Source: Lutacidiplasma sp049802875 | GTDB taxonomy: Archaea > Thermoplasmatota > Thermoplasmata > Lutacidiplasmatales > UBA184 | NCBI GenBank assembly: GCA_049802875.1 | Contig: JBARNH010000036.1 | Span: forward strand, 1-64,000 | Direction: 5' to 3' | Length of the DNA stretch: 64,000 nt | Shown: piece after piece, positions 1-8,132 of the stretch | Position numbering within the stretch: the stretch's first letter is position 1 | How the letters are laid out: every line of letters begins with the position of its first letter | The notes under the pieces: model-generated | Database searches by the model: none | What the model saw: the letters and a program-made list of their open reading frames with translations, nothing else | What the model was told of the DNA's origin: nothing | Position numbers and translations under genes: made by a program

Positions 1-1
1 A

Positions 2-76
2 TGGGCCCAGTCGGATTTGAACCGACGACCTCCCGGTTATCAGCCGGGTGCTCCAGCCAAACTAAGCTACGGGCCC
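2..76 (-). tRNA. tRNA-Ile (GAU anticodon)
   Basis: The minus strand folds as a 75-nt cloverleaf. The acceptor stem GGGCCCG pairs with TGGGCCC, the anticodon loop is CTGATAA with anticodon GAU, and the T arm is GTCGG-TTCAAAT-CCGAC. The discriminator base is A. CCA is not encoded, as is usual in archaea. No intron is seen. The gene lies at the window edge, downstream of the pyruvate-kinase-like gene on the same strand. Confidence 0.95.
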
Positions 77-193
77 ACGCAATTCCGCATTGCGCCGGGG
101 AGATACCACTTTCGCACTGAAACGCGAACCACCGCCGAACGAAGAGTGTGACGCAACCGCCCGGCTTCGAACGGTCTCGTCGTCCGTCGCGGC

Positions 194-1312
194 CTACTTC
201 GTCCTGCCGTCCAAGTTCGTCTGGTTCCCGAAATGCGTTGGGTGGACTGTGAGAGGATGCTCGCCGAGCAGGTCGTCGAGGTTGTACCCTTCGATGGAGC
301 CTTCATATTCCTTCAACAGGGCCGCGATCATCCTCGCCGCCTCAACCGGGTATCTGCCGATGGCGGTCTCGGCAGCGAGGACCAAGCCGTTCGCTCCGTC
401 CAGGAGTGTGTTGATGACGTCGTTCACTTCCGCTCGGGTCGGGGCGCGTCGCGTGCCCATGGATTCTAACAGATTGGTCGCGACGTAGACGGGTACCCCC
501 AGCGCATTCGACTTGCGGATGATCGCCTTCTGCAGTAGCGGAATCGCTTCGAGTCGAACCTCTCGGGAGAGATCCCCCCGGTCGATAAGAATCCGGTCCG
601 CGGCCTGGGCAATTTCCCCAAGGTTTCGCACGCCGTCCCGGCTCTCGATCTTGGCGATGATCGTGTCGGTCGGGCCGATCATCTCGCGGAGCCGGCGAAC
701 AGCGTCCGGGTGATTGCAGAAGGAGAGGTCGTACTCGTGGACCTGATTGTCCATCGCGATCCGGACCGCTTGGAGGTCCTTCTCCGAGAAGGTCGAGAGC
801 GGCGGCGAAGGAAGTGCGGTCACTGCCTTGCGCGACCCGATTTCCCCACCCGTTTCGACGGTGGCCTCCGCCCCACCGTCGATCACTCGGTCGATTCTCA
901 GGACCACCGAGTCAAAATCGATGCTCATCCATGCTCCGGGAGTCAACCATGCGACCGCAGAACCGGGTGAGAGAGGAATCGTCGAGGCGTCACCCTTGAT
1001 CGCTTGCGGAACCAACCTCACCGGCTCCCCTTCGGAGACCGCTACCCCGTCGTGCATCGCTCCGGTTCTAAGCTGGGCTCCCTCCGTGTCGATGCAGATC
1101 GGGACGGATGTGCAACCTTGAATGAAGTGAATGACACGCTCCAGGTCCGAGATATCCGTATGCGAGAGATTGATTCGGAAACTTGTGACTCCGATGGCCT
1201 CGAGGTCGGAGATCACCCGCTTGTTCAGCGAGCTCGGACCGAGGGTGCAGATGAGCGCCTTCTTCACCGGCAGACGCGGGCTACGGGTACTCGGCGATGA
1301 ATCGGGTTGCAC
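194..1312 (-). CDS. Pyruvate kinase-like protein lacking the C-terminal domain
   Basis: This 372-residue protein has the pyruvate kinase barrel signatures. They are an N-terminal CTLGPSS, RINLSH (substrate and nucleotide binding region), KIESRDG with the catalytic-type Lys, and DRGDLSREV in place of the usual ARGDLG. AAETAIGRYPVEA replaces SGETAxGxYP. Pyruvate kinase converts phosphoenolpyruvate and ADP to pyruvate and ATP in the cytosol. Usual enzymes are about 470 residues, and here the C-terminal allosteric domain is missing because the chain ends soon after the ETA motif. The start is GTG; a GTG at 1267 is an alternative. A TATA-like element lies near 1365-1373. Because of the changed signatures it may be a PK-family enzyme of other function. 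Confidence 0.8.
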   Translation of the reverse strand: MQPDSSPSTRSPRLPVKKALICTLGPSSLNKRVISDLEAIGVTSFRINLSHTDISDLERVIHFIQGCTSVPICIDTEGAQLRTGAMHDGVAVSEGEPVRLVPQAIKGDASTIPLSPGSAVAWLTPGAWMSIDFDSVVLRIDRVIDGGAEATVETGGEIGSRKAVTALPSPPLSTFSEKDLQAVRIAMDNQVHEYDLSFCNHPDAVRRLREMIGPTDTIIAKIESRDGVRNLGEIAQAADRILIDRGDLSREVRLEAIPLLQKAIIRKSNALGVPVYVATNLLESMGTRRAPTRAEVNDVINTLLDGANGLVLAAETAIGRYPVEAARMIAALLKEYEGSIEGYNLDDLLGEHPLTVHPTHFGNQTNLDGRTK

Positions 1313-1541
1313 GTGTTCCGTCGCCCCCGGTGGGGACCACCGCTCCGCCGGCTGCGCGCAACCTTAAGATTTGCTGACCGTCGAGGGAAGGCTCAAGCCT
1401 GCTGCCGCAGAACTCTTGGGACCTCTCTCCTCGAATCCGACGAGCTTCGACGACGAATTGGGCTGAAGCCTCGAGTCCATGGTCGAGATGGGAAGCGTGC
1501 TCAAACAGTATGCCGCGACGATTCGTCGAGCCCCGGCCCTG

Positions 1542-1898
1542 CTACAGGCCCTGGCATTGAAAGTGTGACGCGAGCCTTCGAAGCACCGTCGGGGATTCGT
1601 ATTCCGGTCCAAAATCCGCAAGGGTGCGCATCGTCGCCTCTCGTGACCAGTACAGCGAATCCTCGCAATGCACGCCGATCCCGATGGCCGAGACGAACTC
1701 CCGCTGAGCCCGCCCCTCGGCGACCAGGTCATTGGCCGCCTGTTCCGTGAGATGGAGCATGTCGTCCCGAACGTGGGGTCCCTCCGAGGCCAGCAGCTCC
1801 TCGTAGAGCCGGTGGATACACCAGGGGCGGAAAGGGGTCTCCGCGAGAGCTGACGCGATTCGGTCTTTGAGGTCGGGGATCTGGACCGAGGACTTCAT
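1542..1898 (-). CDS. Small winged-helix-like hypothetical protein
   Basis: This is a 118-residue protein starting at ATG 1898 (MKSSVQIPDL). The pattern RPWCIHRLYEELL, then a helical stretch, then LVAEGRAQREFV and CEDSLYW, resembles a winged-helix fold: helix, recognition helix, and a beta wing rich in charged residues. The frame stays open upstream to 2153, but that part is low-complexity antisense of the next gene. A TATA-like GGTATTATC lies about 30 bp upstream, near 1926-1936, and supports this start. A DNA-binding role is an inference from shape only, and the family is not recognised. Confidence 0.6.
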   Translation of the reverse strand: MKSSVQIPDLKDRIASALAETPFRPWCIHRLYEELLASEGPHVRDDMLHLTEQAANDLVAEGRAQREFVSAIGIGVHCEDSLYWSREATMRTLADFGPEYESPTVLRRLASHFQCQGL

Positions 1899-2057
1899 TG
1901 TGTCTAGAAACTGCCGGGACCCCCCAGATAATACCATCGAAAGGGGCTGAGCCCGTGGCGAATCCGCTTGGGGCGTCCCCGGGAGACTGCCGAGGGCCCA
2001 ATTCGCGCGTCCGCCTTCAAATACCTCGGTCCGCCTCCCAGCGCGCGAGGCGAGCCG

Positions 2058-2699
2058 ATGAAAGTCGTCGTCTTCGGTGGGGGCGGCATGCTCGGCATCC
2101 GGATCTCCGACGAACTCGCCCGGCGGGGGCATGCGGTGAAGGTCGTGATTCACACCGGGTCACCGGAAGGCCCCGCTCGCCCGCGGACGACTTCGGTCGT
2201 GGCCGAGGTCACGAACCCGACCAGCGTCGCCGAGGTGGTCCGCGGGGCCGACGCGGTGGTGTCGGCGATCGGTCCGGGGCCCGGTCAAGAGGCCTCCGTG
2301 ATTTTGACCGCCGCCCGCGGCCTCCTCGCAGGACTGCGCAAGGCCGGTGTGGTGCGGCTCGTCGTAGTCGGCGGGGCGGGCAGTCTCGAGGTCGCGCCCG
2401 GCGCCCAGCTGGCCGACACGGCAGAATTCCCTCCGTCTTGGAAACCTGTGTCCGACGCCCACCGCTCGGCCCTCGAGATCTATCGGGAGGAGCCGGAACT
2501 TGAGTGGACCGTGGTGTCTCCGGCGGCGTTGATCGCTCCGGGGGTTCGTACGGGCCATTACCGTGCGGGGGGCGATCAGTTACTGGTCGACGCGAACGGC
2601 GAGAGTCGGATCTCGGCCGAAGATTATGCCGTCGCGATCGCGGATGAAGTAGAGACGCCGCGGCATGTACGGCGGAGATTCACGGTGGCGTCGGCATGA
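2058..2699 (+). CDS. NAD(P)-binding atypical SDR (BVR-B/NmrA-like) oxidoreductase
   Basis: This 213-residue protein opens with a Rossmann motif, VVVFGGGGMLGIRI, in the form seen in the NAD(P)H-binding 'atypical SDR' group (biliverdin reductase B, YwnB, NmrA). It has ADAVVSAIGPG after the third strand, VVVGGAGSLEV in the centre and TVVSPAALI near the end. The open frame extends upstream to 1968, but the Rossmann strand begins at the ATG at 2058, so that start is preferred. The stop overlaps the ATG of the DUF1059 gene (ATGA), so the two are probably translationally coupled. The substrate is unknown. Confidence 0.85.
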   Translation: MKVVVFGGGGMLGIRISDELARRGHAVKVVIHTGSPEGPARPRTTSVVAEVTNPTSVAEVVRGADAVVSAIGPGPGQEASVILTAARGLLAGLRKAGVVRLVVVGGAGSLEVAPGAQLADTAEFPPSWKPVSDAHRSALEIYREEPELEWTVVSPAALIAPGVRTGHYRAGGDQLLVDANGESRISAEDYAVAIADEVETPRHVRRRFTVASA

Positions 2700-2893
2700 C
2701 CGCACCGGAGCGACCGACCCGGTGGGCCCTCGCGTGCCGAGACTTGGGTTTTGCGTGCGGGTGGAGCTTGACCGCCGGGTCGGTCGTCGAGGTCCGAAAC
2801 CGATTCTTCGAGCACGCCAAGTGCGCCCATGGAATGCGGGACTTGCCCGGTGAAATGGCAAGCCGTGTCGACTCCGCCGCTCAGCCCGCGTGA
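2696..2893 (+). CDS. DUF1059 family small protein
   Basis: This 65-residue protein matches the DUF1059 pattern found in many archaea and bacteria: CRDLGFACGW at the start, a helix ending in FFEHAKCAHGM, and a short Asp/Leu-rich C-terminus (DLPGEMA). The two early Cys and the HAxxxHG block are kept. The ATG overlaps the stop of the upstream NAD(P)-binding gene by ATGA, a sign of a two-gene operon. The function of DUF1059 is not established. It is easily missed because it is short and crossed by longer antisense frames. Confidence 0.75.
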   Translation: MTAPERPTRWALACRDLGFACGWSLTAGSVVEVRNRFFEHAKCAHGMRDLPGEMASRVDSAAQPA

Positions 2894-3001
2894 GCGATCC
2901 GCGGCGGGTCCGGCTACTCGAGAGGGTCGGAGTCTCCGGAGCAACCTTTTTCTCGCGAGCTCGGGTCGGTCGGTCCGGAATACGACCACTTCGTCCCACC
3001 G

Positions 3002-3442
3002 ATGCCGACCTACGTGCTACCGGAGAAATGCAAAGGGTGCATGCAGTGCGTCGACGTCTGTCCCTCGGACATCATGCACATCGACCCCGTACAGGGCCGG
3101 GCGTACAACCTCGAGCCGGCGATGTGTTGGGAGTGTTTCGCCTGCGTCAAGATGTGCCCCGAGGGGGCCATCGAGGTCCGCGGCTACGCCGACTTCGCGC
3201 CGATCGGCCACCGGGTGGTCCCGAACCGAACGACCGATCGGATCTACTGGACGATCCGAATGCGGGGTGGCGAGGTCAAGGAGTTCTCGTTCCCGATCCG
3301 GAAGACCAAGTGGGGGACGATCCCTTCACCGGCGAAGGAACCCTTGCCCGGCGCAGGGGCCCTCTCGAGCCAGCTCCTCTCGTTTGAGCCGGACTACTTG
3401 GCCGTCGATGAACTTCCGACGATCGTTCCCGCCCCGGCGTGA
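3002..3442 (+). CDS. aprB: Adenylylsulfate reductase beta subunit (AprB)
   Basis: This 146-residue iron-sulfur subunit carries two 4Fe-4S motifs, CKGCMQCVDVCP (about residues 10-21) and CWECFACVKMCP (about 42-53). These are followed by GAIEVRGYADFAP and RTTDRIYWTIRMR, the AprB-specific middle and beta region. A C-terminal tail is present that in known structures wraps the alpha subunit. AprAB interconverts adenosine 5'-phosphosulfate and sulfite plus AMP in the cytoplasm. The first cluster motif is a plain ferredoxin type without the insertion I recall from sulfate reducers. aprA follows after 18 bp with a good GGAGGT site. Confidence 0.93.
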   Translation: MPTYVLPEKCKGCMQCVDVCPSDIMHIDPVQGRAYNLEPAMCWECFACVKMCPEGAIEVRGYADFAPIGHRVVPNRTTDRIYWTIRMRGGEVKEFSFPIRKTKWGTIPSPAKEPLPGAGALSSQLLSFEPDYLAVDELPTIVPAPA

Positions 3443-3460
3443 CCTTCGTCGGAGGTCGGC

Positions 3461-5299
3461 ATGGAGGACGGGGTTCCGAGTCCAGCGCGCGTCGTCGACT
3501 GCGACCTCTTGATCGTCGGCGGCGGGTTCGCGGGATGTGGAGCAGCCTTCGAGGCCCGGTATTGGGGGCGCAACCTCAAGGTCGTCCTCGTAGAAAAGGC
3601 CGCGATCGAACGGAGCGGCGCCGTCGCCCAGGGATTGAGCGCGATCAACTGTTACATGGGAATGCGGTGGGGAGAGAACCGGCCCGAAGATTTCGTCCGG
3701 TACGTCCGCAATGACCTCATGGGCCTCTCTCGGGAGGACCTCGTCTACGACGTGGCTCGCCACGTGGATTCTTCGGTCCACCTCTTCGAGGAGTGGGGGC
3801 TTCCCATCTTCACCGACCCGAAGACCGGACGGTACGTCCGCGAAGGGCGCTGGCAAGTGATGATCCATGGCGAATCGTACAAACCCATCATCGCCGAGGC
3901 GGCCCGCGCCGCCGTGAGCCAGGTCGACGAACACGTCCTCATCACGCATCTTCTGCGAGACGCGGTGGACCCCTCCCGTATCGCGGGGGCCGTCGGTTTC
4001 AGCGTGCGCGACGGGACGTTCCGGGTCTATCGCGCCCGCGCCGTGATCGTCGCCGCAGGAGGCGCCTCTCACCTCTTCCGGCCCCGATCCGCCGGCGAGG
4101 GTTGGGGCCGTACGTGGTACCCGCCCTGGTCGACCGGATCCGCGTACGCGCTGCTCATCCGTGCCGGGGCGGAAATGACCCAGATGGAGAACCGGTTGGT
4201 CGTGACCCGGTTCAAGGACGGCTACGGTCCCGTCGGCGCCTTCTTTCTCTATCTCAAGGCGGTGGCGACCAACGCGGCGGGGGAGAACTACGAGGTCACC
4301 CGTCGGGCGGAGCTGAGGAGCCGGGTAGGCGCCTACGCCGACGCGACCCCCATGCCGACGTGCCTTCGGAACCACCTGATGTTCCGGGAGATCCAGGAGG
4401 GACGCGGCCCGATCCTCATGCACACCGAACGAGTGATCGACTCCCCCGAGAAAGAAGCGGTCGCGTGGGGAGCGTTCCTCAACATGACCGTCGGCCAGGC
4501 GGTCACATGGGCGGCCCAGGGAACCGACCCGCGCACGACCCCGAGCGAGCTCATCCTCTCCGAGCCGTACGTCCTGGGGTCGCACGCGGTGTGCGCCGGC
4601 GCGTGGACCAGTGGGCCGGCCGACCTTTCCCCCGCCGACTATCAGTGGGGCTACAACCGCATGACGACGGTCGCCGGACTCTTCGGCGCGGGGGACACGG
4701 TCGGAGGCTCCGCACACAAATTCTCGAGCGGCTCGTTCACGGAGGGCCGTCTCGCGGCGAAGGCCGCCGTTCGGTTCCTCACCGACCGTCCGGAACCGCC
4801 TTCGCTGGCCGAGAGTGAAATCGATCGCTTGCGTTCAACGATCTTCGCCCCGCTCGTCCGGTTCCTTGGGGCTCGCCCCAAGGTCACCGCGGGCACCGTG
4901 AATCCCGACCTGCTCTTCCCCGACCAAGGGCTCCACCGTCTCGAGAAGATCATGGACGAGTACGGCGGAGGCGTCAGTGCCAACTACGCGACGAACGACG
5001 AACTGCTCCGCCGGGGGATCGCGCAGCTCGCCCAGCTACGCGACGACCTGGGCTCCCTCGGCGCGGGGGACTTGCACCAACTCGGGCGAGCCTGGGAACT
5101 GGACCACCGGCTCTGGACCGCGGAGGCGGTCCTTCGGCACACCCGACATCGAACGGAGACCCGGTGGCCGGGATACTACTACCGTTCCGACTACCCTACC
5201 GTCGACGACGATCACTGGCGATGCTTCGTGAACTCCCGGTTCGACCTGTCGACCAACGAGTGGAGCGTGCGGACCCGGCCGCTGCACCCGTTGCTCTAG
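3461..5299 (+). CDS. aprA: Adenylylsulfate reductase alpha subunit (AprA)
   Basis: This 612-residue flavoprotein has the FAD Rossmann motif LIVGGGFAGCGAA near residues 17-29. Further motifs are GAVAQGLSAINCYMG, LGSHAVCAGAWTSGP (with the His near 370 that corresponds to the active-site region) and GDTVGGSAHKFSSGSF near 410, the FAD-closing signature of AprA. It is slightly shorter than typical AprA. The ATG follows GGAGGT with 5-bp spacing. With AprB it catalyses reversible APS/sulfite conversion. No sat, qmo or dsr gene lies in the window, so the direction (sulfite oxidation or sulfate reduction) cannot be decided here. The next gene is convergent. Confidence 0.94.
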   Translation: MEDGVPSPARVVDCDLLIVGGGFAGCGAAFEARYWGRNLKVVLVEKAAIERSGAVAQGLSAINCYMGMRWGENRPEDFVRYVRNDLMGLSREDLVYDVARHVDSSVHLFEEWGLPIFTDPKTGRYVREGRWQVMIHGESYKPIIAEAARAAVSQVDEHVLITHLLRDAVDPSRIAGAVGFSVRDGTFRVYRARAVIVAAGGASHLFRPRSAGEGWGRTWYPPWSTGSAYALLIRAGAEMTQMENRLVVTRFKDGYGPVGAFFLYLKAVATNAAGENYEVTRRAELRSRVGAYADATPMPTCLRNHLMFREIQEGRGPILMHTERVIDSPEKEAVAWGAFLNMTVGQAVTWAAQGTDPRTTPSELILSEPYVLGSHAVCAGAWTSGPADLSPADYQWGYNRMTTVAGLFGAGDTVGGSAHKFSSGSFTEGRLAAKAAVRFLTDRPEPPSLAESEIDRLRSTIFAPLVRFLGARPKVTAGTVNPDLLFPDQGLHRLEKIMDEYGGGVSANYATNDELLRRGIAQLAQLRDDLGSLGAGDLHQLGRAWELDHRLWTAEAVLRHTRHRTETRWPGYYYRSDYPTVDDDHWRCFVNSRFDLSTNEWSVRTRPLHPLL

Positions 5300-5314
5300 G
5301 GATCGAGCGACCGG

Positions 5315-6139
5315 TCAGAACCGAGCGATGCTCCCAGTGGACAGCGCCTGTCGTTCGAAGACCTTCCAGAGACTGATGGCGAGCCCGTACGAGATCGCGG
5401 CCGAGAGGGCGACGGCGCCCCAGAGGACCGCCACCGTGCCGATCGGATCGCCCGCGACCGAGTCGCGCACCGCCGCGAGCCCCCACGTGAGCGGGAGCCC
5501 ATAGCCGATCCACTGGAGGACCGCGGGCAGCTGCGACGTCGGGAAATTGACTCCGGACAGAAGAAGTCCGATGAACAGGAAGATGTTCGCGAGGATGATC
5601 GAGGTCCGCAGGTAGAGCGCGACCCCGCCCAACAACAACCCGAATCCGACCATCGCGATCGCGGTGAGGGTGACGGAGACCGCCAGGTCCGGGAGCGCTC
5701 CCGGGACGATGTGGACTCCGAACAGGGCGACCGCATAGACGAGTCCGACCGTCACTGTGGCCAGAGAAAGCAAGATCGGGACCACGCCCCGTCCAAAATA
5801 GAGGGCGAGCCGGTTCGACGGCGTGACGAGGAGATGCTCCATCGTCCCGATCTGCTTCTCGGTGTCGGTCGTCTGGCATACGGAGAAGATGCTGGAGTAG
5901 GTCACCGTCGCGATCGCGTTCCCGAGGGCGGTGAACGCGACTTCCGAGGCTCCCCCGCCCCCGACCTGGACGACGAACGCGAAGAAGACCATCTGGGTCA
6001 ACGGGATGATGAACACCGTACCGAGCACGAAATCGAGGCGCATGAACCCCAAGGTCGTCTTGGGCGCGATCCACGCATTCGTCCAGAACGTGCGCCAGAA
6101 CGAAACGCGATTCACGGTAGGGGTCGCCGAAACGAGCAT
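5315..6139 (-). CDS. ABC-2 type transporter permease (second)
   Basis: This 274-residue polytopic protein has about six hydrophobic segments, and the amphipathic stretch DTEKQIGTMEHLLVTP between the second and third is typical of ABC-2 permeases. It is the last gene of a three-gene minus-strand operon (ATPase, permease, permease) and starts 17 bp after the preceding permease. ABC-2 systems export drugs, lipids or polysaccharides. The substrate here cannot be told. It converges on aprA with 15 bp between stops. Confidence 0.88.
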   Translation of the reverse strand: MLVSATPTVNRVSFWRTFWTNAWIAPKTTLGFMRLDFVLGTVFIIPLTQMVFFAFVVQVGGGGASEVAFTALGNAIATVTYSSIFSVCQTTDTEKQIGTMEHLLVTPSNRLALYFGRGVVPILLSLATVTVGLVYAVALFGVHIVPGALPDLAVSVTLTAIAMVGFGLLLGGVALYLRTSIILANIFLFIGLLLSGVNFPTSQLPAVLQWIGYGLPLTWGLAAVRDSVAGDPIGTVAVLWGAVALSAAISYGLAISLWKVFERQALSTGSIARF

Positions 6140-6156
6140 CGGAGTGCCTTCGAGCG

Positions 6157-6963
6157 CTAGTACCAGCTCGCGTTCCCTTCGGTCAGGAGGTGCCGTTCGA
6201 CGCGGTGGAAGATGCTACCGGCGATCGCCACGTAGACGAGGGTGGTCCCGATCGCACCCGCGATGTCGACCCAGAATCCCCACCCGAACCCCACGTAGCC
6301 GGGAATGGAAAGGTAGCGGAGTGCGTCGAGCGCCCAGGTGGGTGGGAATCCTAGCGCCACCGGGTTCGTCCAGAAAGGCAGAAGAACAACGGGGAACATA
6401 CAGCCCGTGCCGACATAGAACGCGAACTCACCGACATTCTGAATGAACCCGGCGTACCGAGTGTACACCCACGCCGCGGAGAATAGGATCCCCACGCTCG
6501 CGAGCGTGAGCATGACGAACACGAACAGCACGATGAAGCCCACCGGATCCGGGAGAGCGGGCGGGCTTCCCGCCGCTGCGACCACGACTAGGTAGACGAT
6601 CGCCCCTCCGATCAGCCCCGAGACCACGTTCCACAGTACTCGGCCCAGGACCACGAACAGGTAGGGGGTCGGCGATTGGATCGTCGGTTCGAGCGTACCG
6701 AACTCTCGATCCTGCCCGATCGCCCAGCCACTGCCGTAGAGGGTTTGACCCCACATGCTCATCATCCCCGCGCCGAGGATCGCGTACGTGAGGAAGTACG
6801 GGCCGGCGCCCCGGAACAACTCGAAGGCTACCAAACCGAAGACGACCGGGGCGAACATCGACGGAATGAGCCACTGCGGATCCGCCATGAACATCAGGAG
6901 CGAGAGGCGGAGGGAGGCGCTGGTTGCACGAGAACGAGAGGCGTGCGCCGGTTCGCTCTCCAT
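6157..6963 (-). CDS. ABC-2 type transporter permease (first)
   Basis: This 268-residue membrane protein has about six TM segments and an ABC-2 style loop (GQDREFGTLEPTIQSPTPYL) after the second TM. Its ATG directly follows the TAA of the ATPase gene (TAAATG), so the genes are translated together. With the 5315-6139 protein it should form a heterodimeric membrane channel. The N-terminus is a short cytosolic Ala/Ser/Arg-rich stretch before TM1. The transported substrate is unknown. Confidence 0.88.
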   Translation of the reverse strand: MESEPAHASRSRATSASLRLSLLMFMADPQWLIPSMFAPVVFGLVAFELFRGAGPYFLTYAILGAGMMSMWGQTLYGSGWAIGQDREFGTLEPTIQSPTPYLFVVLGRVLWNVVSGLIGGAIVYLVVVAAAGSPPALPDPVGFIVLFVFVMLTLASVGILFSAAWVYTRYAGFIQNVGEFAFYVGTGCMFPVVLLPFWTNPVALGFPPTWALDALRYLSIPGYVGFGWGFWVDIAGAIGTTLVYVAIAGSIFHRVERHLLTEGNASWY

Positions 6964-7947
6964 TTACTGCGCCTCCTCTTCCACCAAGTCCAGGTAGATG
7001 TCCTCGAGGGACGTCTGGCGTTCCCGTACCGCAAGCTCCGCGTGCCCCGGCAGGGCCGCCTGGACATCGTCCGGGGTGGTCTCGAGCGTCCGGAGACGCA
7101 TCGTCAAGCGAGTCCGGGGGCCGTACTCCTCGCTCGCGACCTTCGAGACCCCGGGCATCCGACGGAGGGTCTCCACCTCCCGATCTTCAAATCCGTAGGC
7201 TTCCGCCTCCAGCGTGCGGTCGCCCCCGACCAGGGTCCGCAGTCCCGCCACGGTGTCGCGGGCGACGATCCGTCCCTTGGACATGACCGCGAGCTCCGGG
7301 CAGAGTTCCTCGGCTTCGAACATGTAGTGCGTGGTGAGAAAGATCGTCACCCCCTCACCCACGAGGGATCGAATGAGCTTTCGAGTCTCCCGGGCGCTCT
7401 TCGGGTCGAGGCCGATCGTAGGCTCGTCCAAGAACAGCACCTGAGGGCGGTGGAGGATCCCGCGCGCGATGTGCAGCTTCTGCTTCATCCCTCGCGAAAA
7501 CTCCTCGACCCGACGGTCGGCGGCGGACGTGAGGTCGACCCGCTCGAGGACCGCGCGGATACGCTCCTCGCGCTCGTGTACCGGAATCCCATACAGGTCC
7601 GCGAAGTACCGCAAGTTATCGCGGGCGTTGATGCGGTTGTAGAGTCCCCGTTCTCCGCCCAGGACGAGGCCGATCCTCGGGCGCAACCACGCGGTCTCCT
7701 TGGCCACATCGTGCCCCAAGACGAGAGCCGTGCCGGCCGTGGGCAGGAGCAGGGTCGAGAGGATCTTCACGAGGGTCGTCTTTCCGGCGCCGTTCGGCCC
7801 GAGTAACCCGAAGATCGACCCTTGCTCTACCGCGAGGTCGACGCCCTTCAGCGCCTCCGTGCGCGAGACCTCCCGAAACAGGAACCCCTTGCGGCTCTGG
7901 AAGACCCGGGTGACTCCTCGGGTCTCTATGGCTGGTATGTCCGTCAT
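6964..7947 (-). CDS. ABC-2 type transporter ATP-binding protein
   Basis: This 327-residue ATPase has Walker A GPNGAGKTT, the Q-loop region, signature FSRGMKQKLHIA, Walker B VLFLDEPTIGLDP and the switch His in FLTTHYM. It has the C-terminal extension common in DrrA/CcmA-like exporters (about residues 225-327). It energises the two following permeases. The promoter probably lies at 7980-7988 (minus-strand CTATTAGTA), giving a leader of about 11 nt. It is divergent from the 2-oxoacid dehydrogenase operon. Confidence 0.92.
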   Translation of the reverse strand: MTDIPAIETRGVTRVFQSRKGFLFREVSRTEALKGVDLAVEQGSIFGLLGPNGAGKTTLVKILSTLLLPTAGTALVLGHDVAKETAWLRPRIGLVLGGERGLYNRINARDNLRYFADLYGIPVHEREERIRAVLERVDLTSAADRRVEEFSRGMKQKLHIARGILHRPQVLFLDEPTIGLDPKSARETRKLIRSLVGEGVTIFLTTHYMFEAEELCPELAVMSKGRIVARDTVAGLRTLVGGDRTLEAEAYGFEDREVETLRRMPGVSKVASEEYGPRTRLTMRLRTLETTPDDVQAALPGHAELAVRERQTSLEDIYLDLVEEEAQ

Positions 7948-8092
7948 GGAGGCAAGAGCGGCCGTCAGCCGACCACGGGTACTAATAGACTATCAATCGG
8001 AGGGAGGGGTCACGAAACGCCGCGCGGGTTCGGAGCGTGAGGCGGCTCGAGTTGGGGGCCGACAAAGTCGCGGCGGGCCGGTTCGTCCGCAG

Positions 8093-8100
8093 CGTTATAT
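8093..8100 (+). promoter_or_regulatory. TATA box of the 2-oxoacid dehydrogenase operon
   Basis: GTTATATC stands out in GC-rich surroundings. Its centre is about 25 bp before GTG 8121/8124 and 36 bp before ATG 8133. This predicts a leaderless or near-leaderless transcript and argues against the upstream in-frame start at 8037, which would lie ahead of the promoter. Confidence 0.6.
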
Positions 8101-8132
8101 CGGAACCGCGGGTCGGAGCTGTGGTGACCCTC

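Noticed and set aside
3326..4717. 463-residue open frame antisense to aprA
   Set aside because: aprA is clearly the real gene; the antisense product is Arg/Gly/His-rich with no recognisable fold.
8037..8132. N-terminal extension of E1alpha copy 1
   Set aside because: The TATA box at 8093-8100 lies inside it, so a start at 8037 would precede the promoter; the extension also lacks E1alpha similarity.
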